Origin: Candidatus Pelagibacterales bacterium
GTDB taxonomy: Bacteria; Pseudomonadota; Alphaproteobacteria; Pelagibacterales; Pelagibacteraceae
Length of the DNA: 6,118 nucleotides
Direction of reading: 5' to 3'
Assembly (NCBI GenBank): GCA_016882185.1
Contig: VHCC01000049.1
Coordinates: 1-6,118 of the forward strand
The position numbers were made by a program, and so were the translations under genes. Each line of letters opens with the position of its first letter. Position 1 is the stretch's first letter. The notes beneath the pieces are model-generated. The model saw only the letters and a program-made list of their open reading frames with translations, was not told the DNA's origin and ran no database searches. This document shows positions 1 through 6,118 of the stretch, in pieces.

Positions 1-481
<481 letters not shown>

Positions 482-485
482 TATG

Positions 486-505
486 CACAGAAAAAATTTT
501 CTGTG
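486..505 (-). other. AT-rich hairpin just outside the 23S 5' end
   Basis: A perfect 9-bp inverted repeat (CACAGAAAA / TTTTCTGTG) with a 2-base centre lies 4 bases upstream of the predicted 23S start. In the precursor RNA it would fold as a small local hairpin with the inner pairs opened as the loop. The usual pre-23S processing stem pairs the 5' flank with the 3' flank, which is outside the window, so I cannot say whether this hairpin competes with that stem or sits at its base. Confidence 0.55.
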
Positions 506-524
506 TAAATTGAATTTTTAAAAT

Positions 525-548
525 TTGTGAAAAATAAATTTTTCACAA
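525..548 (-). other. Second AT-rich hairpin in the tRNA-Ala/23S spacer
   Basis: A perfect 11-bp inverted repeat (TTGTGAAAAAT / ATTTTTCACAA) with a 2-base centre lies 19 bases from the hairpin next to the 23S start. The arms have few G/C pairs, and no clean U-run of the kind expected after an intrinsic terminator follows on the transcribed strand. Since 23S must be transcribed through it, a processing or folding role is more likely than termination. That role is inferred. Confidence 0.5.
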
Positions 549-578
549 GGATATAAAAATATTGATACAAATTAACAA

Positions 579-590
579 TGTTAAAGAATT
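579..590 (-). promoter_or_regulatory. Spacer boxA antitermination site ahead of 23S
   Basis: The transcribed strand reads AATTCTTTAACA. This matches the last nine bases of the E. coli rRNA boxA TGCTCTTTAACA, as I recall it. In E. coli a second boxA lies in the spacer between the tRNA gene and 23S, and this is the same position. NusB and NusE (S10) bind boxA RNA and keep polymerase resistant to Rho. The site overlaps a 13-nt palindrome, TTAACAATGTTAA (572-584), so the match could partly reflect that repeat. Assignment is by position and motif only. Confidence 0.5.
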
Positions 591-601
591 TCTCTAAAAT
601 T

Positions 602-677
602 TGGTGGAGGATAGCGGGATCGAACCGCTGACCTCCTGAATGCAAATCAGGCGCTCTACCAGCTGAGCTAATCCCCC
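602..677 (-). tRNA. tRNA-Ala (anticodon UGC)
   Basis: This is a 76-nt cloverleaf with the CCA end encoded (602-604). The acceptor stem GGGGGAT pairs with ATCCTCC, and the third pair is G3-U70, the main identity element read by alanyl-tRNA synthetase. The D arm contains AGCTCAGCTGGTAGAGC. The anticodon loop TTTGCAT gives anticodon UGC, and the T loop is TTCGATC. UGC can read all GCN codons by wobble. The tRNA is liberated from the rRNA transcript by RNase P and 3' processing, and it sits between tRNA-Ile and 23S, a very common bacterial arrangement. Confidence 0.98.
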
Positions 678-686
678 TAATAAAAA

Positions 687-763
687 TGGTGGGCCGAGAA
701 AGACTCGAACTTTCGACCCCACCCTTATCAAGGGTGTGCTCTAACCAACTGAGCTACCGGCCC
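687..763 (-). tRNA. tRNA-Ile (anticodon GAU)
   Basis: This is a 77-nt cloverleaf with encoded CCA (687-689). The acceptor stem GGGCCGG pairs with TCGGCCC, ending in a G-U pair at position 7-66. The anticodon stem CACCC/GGGTG carries the loop TTGATAA, giving anticodon GAU, which reads AUC and AUU. The T loop is TTCGAGT. It is the first tRNA after 16S and is only 9 bases (TTTTTATTA on the transcribed strand) from tRNA-Ala, so the two must be separated within that short linker. Confidence 0.98.
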
Positions 764-800
764 TTTTGTTGAATGAACTCTTTTACAAACATTAGAGATA

Positions 801-825
801 AGGAAGAGAAACGAGGACGGCTACA
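801..825 (-). other. 3' arm of the pre-16S processing stem
   Basis: These 25 bases downstream of 16S are complementary to 2470-2494 upstream of 16S. In the precursor RNA they pair with 22 Watson-Crick pairs, two G-U pairs and one U-U mismatch. Long stems closing the 16S loop are classical substrates of RNase III, which cuts pre-16S out of the primary transcript. A tandem 7-base repeat (ACAATGT twice, 823-836) abuts the loop-proximal end. RNase III as the enzyme is inferred from the family norm. Confidence 0.85.
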
Positions 826-841
826 ATGTACAATGTTAAGT

Positions 842-871
842 GATAGTTCAAAAGTAAACTTTCGAACTGTC
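842..871 (-). other. Hairpin directly after the 16S 3' end
   Basis: The segment folds on itself: GATAGTTC pairs with GAACTGTC apart from one mismatch. A further AAAGT/ACTTT helix, set off by one more mismatch, closes on a two-base AA centre (856-857), so its innermost pair probably opens. It begins about 4 bases past the predicted mature 3' end of 16S. Its likely role is in precursor folding or positioning of the final 3' trimming; this is inferred from location. Confidence 0.6.
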
Positions 872-874
872 CTT

Positions 875-2362
<1,488 letters not shown>

Positions 2363-2368
2363 AATAAC

Positions 2369-2454
2369 GGCGTACACAAGCTTTTACTATCTGTTTAATT
2401 AAAAACAGCTTGTACAAAATTACTTTTGTATTTTTTATAGAAGTGTGTACAGCC
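2369..2454 (-). other. Folded 5' leader of pre-16S rRNA
   Basis: Just upstream of the 16S 5' end are nested inverted repeats. An outer stem pairs 2369-2377 (GGCGTACAC) with 2445-2454 (GTGTAC, one bulged A, GCC). Inside it are a 6-bp hairpin (CTGTTT 2391-2396 with AAACAG 2403-2408) and a 7-bp hairpin with a TTAC centre (TACAAAA 2413-2419 with TTTTGTA 2424-2430). An alternative pairing of 2372-2381 with 2408-2415 would disrupt the outer stem. The fold suggests a three-way junction in the precursor. Leader structure of this kind is commonly involved in 16S folding and maturation. Confidence 0.6.
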
Positions 2455-2469
2455 AAATTTTTTTACAAA

Positions 2470-2494
2470 TATAGCCGTCCACGCTTCTCTTCCT
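2470..2494 (-). other. 5' arm of the pre-16S processing stem
   Basis: This is the partner of 801-825. The two arms are 22/25 identical as inverted repeats although they are 1.6 kb apart, and two of the three differences keep the pairing as G-U. A short internal loop followed by four more pairs (UGUA on this side) extends the helix towards 16S. This is strong evidence for selection on base pairing. It lies 8 bases downstream of boxA in the transcript. Confidence 0.85.
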
Positions 2495-2502
2495 AATTTA
2501 CG

Positions 2503-2514
2503 TTTTTAAAGAGC
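2503..2514 (-). promoter_or_regulatory. Leader boxA antitermination site
   Basis: The transcribed strand reads GCTCTTTAAAAA, whose first nine bases equal the core of the E. coli rRNA leader boxA (TGCTCTTTAACA). It lies between a strong hairpin (2521-2556) and the 16S processing stem, the same order (boxB-like hairpin, boxA, 16S) as in E. coli rRNA leaders. NusB/NusE binding here would assemble the rRNA antitermination complex. The call rests on motif and position. Confidence 0.7.
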
Positions 2515-2520
2515 TCAACA

Positions 2521-2556
2521 AGACAACAAGAAATCTGTTAGGATTTCTTTTTGTCT
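2521..2556 (-). other. boxB-like stem-loop in the rRNA leader
   Basis: The two 15-base arms (2521-2535 and 2542-2556) form 14 pairs with one mismatch at 2527/2550 and a 6-base loop (2536-2541). It is the strongest simple hairpin in the intergenic region. In the rRNA transcript it lies 6 bases ahead of boxA, where E. coli rRNA operons carry boxB. The plus-strand sequence after it is T-rich but not a clean T-run. Because it is on the 5' side of an rRNA operon, an antitermination or leader role is more likely than termination. Confidence 0.6.
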
Positions 2557-2575
2557 TATTTAAATTTTTATTATT

Positions 2576-2606
2576 TTGTCCCTAAATAATTAATTATTCA
2601 GGACAA
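2576..2606. repeat. Imperfect AT-rich inverted repeat upstream of the rRNA leader
   Basis: Outer arms TTGTCC (2576-2581) and GGACAA (2601-2606) flank a perfect 14-base palindrome AATAATTAATTATT (2585-2598), with a small internal loop between them. It falls close to where rRNA transcription would begin if the promoter candidate at 2616-2644 is right. It could be a protein-binding palindrome, a leader hairpin, or chance in A/T-rich DNA. Confidence 0.35.
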
Positions 2607-2615
2607 GGGATGTTG

Positions 2616-2644
2616 TATGTACGTCTAAAATGTTGCTAAGTCAA
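2616..2644 (-). promoter_or_regulatory. Candidate rRNA operon promoter (weak)
   Basis: On the minus strand a TTGACT element (2639-2644, 5 of 6 to the -35 consensus) is followed after 17 bases by TACATA (2616-2621, only 3 of 6 to the -10 consensus). A TACAAC hexamer fits the -10 better but would need a 21-base spacer. Transcription would start near 2609 and give a leader of about 250 nt containing the hairpin, boxA and processing stem. It was chosen as the best sigma70-like pair upstream of those elements, but the -10 is poor and the call is tentative. The remaining divergent DNA up to 2766 holds no gene that I can recognise. Confidence 0.3.
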
Positions 2645-2766
2645 CACAGCTATTGGCCATTTAAACCCAATAAAATAGCCTCTGATTAGCTACAATCATT
2701 AGATACAACAACTTAAAATTGAGGTTTGGGATGACTCTAAAAAGCTAATAAGATATTTAAGTCGAA

Positions 2767-4068
2767 ATGTATAAAAAGATCTTAAGTTACAGGCCAAACT
2801 TTAGACCTAGTTTAGTATTTTTATTAATTCCAATCCTAATTAGCTTTATTTTTATAGCAAAGTCCTTTGATCAATATAGCGAAAGAGAAAATGGAGAAAG
2901 TAAAAATCAAGAATTAGAAAATAATTTAATTACAGTAAAAGACTTTTTATTTGGTCAGTTTAATTCAGGCTCTGCTAAATTTGAATTTAATGCGCGAAAT
3001 GGAGATAGTATTCAGAGAATACTTTCTGATCAAAAAATTTCGCAAGCAGATATTAATAATGTCTTAAATGCTTTTAGACGAGAATATAACGTAGGACCAC
3101 TAAGAAAAGATCAAAAAATTTATTTAATTGTAAAAAGAGAAAAAAATGGAAATTTGGTCTCAAGACTAACAGTTAATATCGATAATATCACATCTGTTCA
3201 TGTCTTTTTAAATAAGGATAATCTTTATGAAGCAAAAAGAGTAACTAAAGTTTTAACAAAAAAAAATCATTTCGTTGAGACAACAATTGATCGAGGAATT
3301 TATCGATCTGCTAAACAATCTGGTATTGAAAATAGTATTGTTGCTCAGTTTGCAAGACTTTATGGTTTTGAAGTAGATTTTCAAAGAGATTTAAAAAAAA
3401 ATGATAAGATTAAAATATTTTATGAACGTTACTTAGATGATGATGGAATTTCGCAACGTACGGGCAATATTATTTATAGTGAAATTATAAATGCTGATAA
3501 AAATATTACTCTTTATCGCTACGAATATCCAAATGGAACCATGGGTTATTTTACACCTGAAGGGAAAAGTATTGAAAAAAGTTTAATGAGAACTCCAATC
3601 AATGGAGCAAAACTTACTTCACGTTATGGATTTAGAATACATCCTATTTTAGGTTTTAACCATTTACATCAAGGAACAGATTTTGCAGCACCCATCGGCA
3701 CACCCGTGATGGCATCAGGATCAGGTACGGTAGAGTATGCGGGATGGAAAGGTGGATATGGAAAATTTATTTCAATTCGCCATAGCTCTGTCTATCAAAC
3801 GAATTATGCACATCTGCAAGACTATGCAAAAGGAATAAGAAGAGGAGCTAAAGTTCAACAAGGACAAATTATCGGGTATTCAGGAAATACTGGAAGTTCC
3901 ACAGGACCCCATTTACATTATGAGGTTGTGGTTAATGGAAAGAAAGAAAATTCGCAAACTTTAAAACTACCCTCTTCCGCTCCATTAGAGGGAAGTAACA
4001 AAAATTTATTTGAAATACAAAAACGAAATATTGATAACTTAATTTTAGAAACGGCTAAAAAGAAATAG
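2767..4068 (+). CDS. Membrane-anchored M23 (LytM-type) murein endopeptidase, MepM-like
   Basis: The 433-residue protein is predicted to cut peptide cross-links of peptidoglycan from the periplasmic side of the inner membrane. Residues 15-33 form one hydrophobic anchor after a basic N-terminus (Nin-Cout). Residues about 70-145 resemble the LysM/OapA-like module of MepM relatives, and about 170-260 the M23-associated N-terminal domain. Residues about 280-395 are the M23 peptidase: H301 and D305 (HxxxD), H349 (YAH), and H382 and H384 (HLH). The zinc ligands H301, D305, H384 and the catalytic histidines are all present, so it should be active rather than a LytM activator. Length is close to E. 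coli MepM (about 440). The ATG is the first after an in-frame stop at 2758-2760, with no clear Shine-Dalgarno. A weak promoter-like pair (TTGGGA 2726, TAAGAT 2749) would start the mRNA almost at the ATG. The stop is TAG, which is read only by RF1. It diverges from the rRNA operon and converges on DUF4167. The exact cleaved bond is inferred. Confidence 0.93.
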   Translation: MYKKILSYRPNFRPSLVFLLIPILISFIFIAKSFDQYSERENGESKNQELENNLITVKDFLFGQFNSGSAKFEFNARNGDSIQRILSDQKISQADINNVLNAFRREYNVGPLRKDQKIYLIVKREKNGNLVSRLTVNIDNITSVHVFLNKDNLYEAKRVTKVLTKKNHFVETTIDRGIYRSAKQSGIENSIVAQFARLYGFEVDFQRDLKKNDKIKIFYERYLDDDGISQRTGNIIYSEIINADKNITLYRYEYPNGTMGYFTPEGKSIEKSLMRTPINGAKLTSRYGFRIHPILGFNHLHQGTDFAAPIGTPVMASGSGTVEYAGWKGGYGKFISIRHSSVYQTNYAHLQDYAKGIRRGAKVQQGQIIGYSGNTGSSTGPHLHYEVVVNGKKENSQTLKLPSSAPLEGSNKNLFEIQKRNIDNLILETAKKK

Positions 4069-4083
4069 TAAAATTTGAGTTTT

Positions 4084-4518
4084 TTAAGAATTACCTTCGT
4101 TTTGATCTGAACTTATATTTGTAACTGTTTCTTGCGGCTCGTCTAAATGAACTCCTGGAATTTTATTAATAATTTCCGTTGTCGCAGCTGACTCTTCCGG
4201 TGCTGATCCATTTCGCTCTTGTCTGTTCTGAGGTGGAGCTATTCTTACATAATGATCTGCATGCTGATAATAATTTTCAGCTAAAATAATATCTCCAGAT
4301 GCAAGGGCTTCTCTTGCAAGATTATTGTATTTTTCAACTAGCTTATATGCACCATGGGCTGACCCATTATTTCTATACCCGTTATTTCCATTATTATTAA
4401 ATGAGTGTTCTATGTTTTGAGATCTATGTGTTCTAAAACCACCACTACTTGGTCTTCTCATTCCGCCGCCGCTTCTCTGATCAGGACGTCTTCTTGGTCT
4501 TCTTACAAAACTATTCAT
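4084..4518 (-). CDS. DUF4167 family protein
   Basis: The 144-residue protein has no assigned function. Residues 1-30 are rich in Arg, Pro and Gly, residues 38-52 are Asn/Gly-rich and low in complexity, and 55-93 is the conserved helical DUF4167 core containing ALASGD and AENYYQHADHY. The C-terminal ~45 residues are acidic and probably disordered. The family is widespread in Alphaproteobacteria, often as a longer protein, so this is a compact version. The basic Arg/Gly tail could bind RNA or another polyanion; that is inference. I chose the ATG at 4516-4518. A TTG directly before it (4519-4521) is also in frame and would add one residue, but is a less likely start. There is no evident Shine-Dalgarno. 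It follows prfA-prmC on the same strand after 133 bp, a neighbourhood I recall from other alphaproteobacteria, and may be cotranscribed. Confidence 0.88.
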   Translation of the reverse strand: MNSFVRRPRRRPDQRSGGGMRRPSSGGFRTHRSQNIEHSFNNNGNNGYRNNGSAHGAYKLVEKYNNLAREALASGDIILAENYYQHADHYVRIAPPQNRQERNGSAPEESAATTEIINKIPGVHLDEPQETVTNISSDQNEGNS

Positions 4519-4651
4519 CAATTATTAGATTTAAAATTATTATTAATTGTTTGATTATTTTTAATTTAATTCTAGGGAAAAACTTAAACTTCCATAAATG
4601 TCATTTAATGTCAATTCTTAGTAATTATTATGGTTATTATTATAATATTTT
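4519..4651 (-). other. AT-rich gap between prmC and DUF4167, possible internal promoter
   Basis: These 133 bases are very rich in A and T and hold no coding potential that I trust. On the minus strand a consensus TTGACA (4609-4614) is present but has no good -10 at 16-18 bases. A TAGAAT hexamer (4569-4574, 5 of 6 to -10) has no good -35. AATGTCA occurs twice, at 4597-4603 and 4607-4613, one helical turn apart. The gap is long for this kind of genome, so a separate promoter or an mRNA leader for DUF4167 is possible but not shown. Confidence 0.3.
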
Positions 4652-5500
4652 TTAAAGTTTAGTTGCTAATAAACAACGAACTTGTTTGTTAATTAAAGTA
4701 TATTTATCTAAAATTTTTAAGCGTTTAATTTTTAAATATTTCGCTATTACATAAAACTGATTATCACCAATTTCAAGTGCTAGCAAACCATTTATTTTTA
4801 AAATTTTTGAAGCCAATTCAATAATTTTTAATAAAAAATCAACCCCTTGAACCCCACCTTGTAAAGCAATTTTTGGTTCATAAAGCTTAATATCTAAATT
4901 TAAATTCTTTAATGAAACATCTGGTAAATATGGAGGGTTTGATACAATAATATCAAATTTTTTATCAAATTTTATCTCTTCTAAATTAATGTTTTTAAAC
5001 AATGCACGAGTGTAAACTTTTTGAGAGACAGAATTGATCTTTGCAATTGTAATTGCTTTTTTTGATTTATCTATTCCAATTCCTTTAGCTTTAATTAGCT
5101 CTTTTAGTAAAGATATTAAAATACATCCAGAACCTGTTCCAATGTCTAAAATATTTAAAAAAAGTTTCTTATTATTTAAATGAGACAATATTAAATCAAT
5201 TAGTACCTCTGTCTCAGGTCTTGGTATTAGAACTGAGCGATCAATATAAAAATTTGTACTCCAAAATTCTTTATTATTAAGTATGTAGGCAATGGGTTCT
5301 TTATTTACTCTTCTGTTTATCAGTTTTTGTAGTTCTTCAGTTTTATTATGTGAAAAATTTTCTTTTAATTTAGAGTAAATGCTTTCTCTTGGAATATTTA
5401 TTAAATGTGAGACTAATATCTCAGAATCTAATCTAGAGTTTAAATTGTTACTTTTTTTCAATTCTTGTTCTGCAAAAGCTATTGCTTCATTAACTAACAT
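4652..5500 (-). CDS. prmC: Release factor glutamine N5-methyltransferase PrmC (HemK)
   Basis: The 282-residue cytoplasmic enzyme transfers a methyl group from S-adenosylmethionine to the glutamine of the GGQ motif in release factors RF1 and RF2, which increases peptide release. Residues 1-80 are the helical N-terminal domain that grips the release factor, and the linker has IPRPETE (92-98). The Rossmann-type methyltransferase domain has ILDIGTGSG (117-125) for SAM binding and acidic D144 at the end of strand 2. The NPPY signature (188-191) binds the target glutamine, and the YEPKIAL block (208-213 region) follows. Length matches the family (about 280). The ATG at 5498-5500 is 4 bases after the prfA stop, so translation is probably coupled; no Shine-Dalgarno is visible. 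The old name HemK reflects an early mistaken link to haem synthesis. Confidence 0.97.
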   Translation of the reverse strand: MLVNEAIAFAEQELKKSNNLNSRLDSEILVSHLINIPRESIYSKLKENFSHNKTEELQKLINRRVNKEPIAYILNNKEFWSTNFYIDRSVLIPRPETEVLIDLILSHLNNKKLFLNILDIGTGSGCILISLLKELIKAKGIGIDKSKKAITIAKINSVSQKVYTRALFKNINLEEIKFDKKFDIIVSNPPYLPDVSLKNLNLDIKLYEPKIALQGGVQGVDFLLKIIELASKILKINGLLALEIGDNQFYVIAKYLKIKRLKILDKYTLINKQVRCLLATKL

Positions 5501-5504
5501 AAAT

Positions 5505-6118
5505 TTATATCTTTAAATTTTCTAGTTGTTCCTCTTGGAATTGAATTTGAATGGCATCTGATAATTCTTTAAATGCATCCCCTGCTAAAAAATCTGTTAA
5601 CTTATAAAGCGTCATATTAATCCTATGATCAGTCACTCTACCTTGTGGAAAATTATAAGTTCTAATCCTTTCAGATCTATCCCCTGTTCCAATCTGACTC
5701 TTTCTCGCCTTAGCTCTTTCACTTTCCTGCTCTGATCTTTGTAAATCATAAAGTTTTGATCTTAAAATTTTTAAAGCTTTGGCTTTATTTTTATGTTGCG
5801 ATTTTTCGTCTTGTTGTGAGACAACTATTCCTGATGGAATGTGTGTTACTCTAACTGCACTATCTGTTGTGTTAACCGATTGTCCGCCTGGACCGCTTGA
5901 TCTAAAAACATCTATCCTTAAATCTGCATCATTAATTTTCACATCCACCTCTTCAGCTTCAGGCAAAACTGCAACGGTTGCTGCTGACGTGTGAATTCTT
6001 CCTTGCGTTTCTGTATCAGGAACTCGCTGAACTCTATGAACACCTGACTCAAATTTTAGTTTTGAAAAAACATTTCGTCCTACGATGGATGCGATGATTT
6101 CTTTGTAACCACCCCCCT
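5505..6118 (-). CDS. prfA: Peptide chain release factor 1 (RF1), C-terminal part; 5' end off the right edge
   Basis: RF1 recognises UAA and UAG in the ribosomal A site and triggers release of the finished protein. The open frame continues to the window edge (first whole codon 6114-6116), giving 203 residues; about 155 N-terminal residues are missing compared with the E. coli protein (360). The first visible residues are GGGYKEII. The stop-codon-reading tripeptide is PDT (6012-6020), fitting the P-x-T pattern of RF1 (PAT in E. coli) and not the SPF of RF2. The catalytic GGQ lies at 5880-5888 in SSGPGGQSVN, and YNFPQGRVTDHRI follows in the C-terminal half. An apparent start at 5966 is a TTG leucine inside the conserved VAVLPE segment and is not the true start. 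It is the first visible gene of a prfA-prmC pair. The methylated glutamine of GGQ is the substrate of its neighbour. Confidence 0.97.
   Translation of the reverse strand, partial: GGGYKEIIASIVGRNVFSKLKFESGVHRVQRVPDTETQGRIHTSAATVAVLPEAEEVDVKINDADLRIDVFRSSGPGGQSVNTTDSAVRVTHIPSGIVVSQQDEKSQHKNKAKALKILRSKLYDLQRSEQESERAKARKSQIGTGDRSERIRTYNFPQGRVTDHRINMTLYKLTDFLAGDAFKELSDAIQIQFQEEQLENLKI

Noticed and set aside
2521..2556. Intrinsic terminator
   Set aside because: The stem is strong, but it lies in the 5' leader of the rRNA operon, is not followed by a clean T-run on the transcribed strand, and sits next to boxA, which fits an antitermination element better.
2607..2766. Riboswitch or small RNA upstream of the M23 peptidase gene
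   Set aside because: Several short inverted repeats are present, but I recognise no known riboswitch core, and the peptidase family is not a usual riboswitch target.
4449..4655. 68-codon open frame on the plus strand
   Set aside because: It overlaps the DUF4167 start and the AT-rich gap on the opposite strand. Its translation is low-complexity and resembles nothing known.
5505..5966. A short 153-residue release-factor-like protein starting at 5966
   Set aside because: The supposed start is a TTG leucine codon, and the frame continues upstream with classic RF1 sequence to the window edge, so this is a cut-off prfA and not a small paralogue.
5779..5994. 71-codon open frame on the plus strand
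   Set aside because: It is the antisense shadow of the conserved GGQ region of prfA.

Overview
The window reads as chromosome from a small-genome, AT-rich alphaproteobacterium, most likely a member of the SAR11 clade (Pelagibacterales). Three lines support this. The 16S gene has an alphaproteobacterial 3' end. It contains the SAR11-542R probe site exactly (1861-1878, probe recalled from memory) and the one-base mismatch to the original 806R primer that is known for SAR11 (1621). The protein genes are strongly A/T biased, and one of them encodes the alphaproteobacterial DUF4167 family. The linked 16S-tRNA-tRNA-23S order argues against Rickettsia, whose rRNA genes are split. The SAR11-441R site has two mismatches, so this may not be a typical surface subclade Ia strain.

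Left part, about 1-2650, all minus strand: an rRNA operon read right to left. The likely order in the transcript is a weak promoter candidate (2616-2644), a strong boxB-like hairpin (2521-2556), boxA (2503-2514), the 5' arm of the 16S processing stem (2470-2494), a folded leader (2369-2454), 16S rRNA (875-2362), a trailer hairpin (842-871), the 3' arm of the processing stem (801-825), tRNA-Ile(GAU), tRNA-Ala(UGC), a spacer boxA (579-590), two AT-rich hairpins, and the first 481 nt of 23S rRNA, which runs off the left edge.

Middle: a divergent intergenic region separates the rRNA operon from a plus-strand gene for a membrane-anchored M23 (LytM-type) murein endopeptidase (2767-4068) with a complete zinc-site motif set. 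It converges, with only 15 bp between stop codons, on a minus-strand DUF4167 gene (4084-4518).

Right part, minus strand: prfA (RF1, C-terminal 203 residues, running off the right edge), prmC 4 nt behind it, and DUF4167 133 bp further on. PrmC methylates the GGQ glutamine of release factors, so enzyme and substrate are encoded side by side.

The genes are core housekeeping functions: ribosomal RNA, translation termination and cell-wall remodelling. I see no mobile element, CRISPR array, defence system or novel gene cluster. The most rewarding signals are the non-coding architecture of the rRNA operon.
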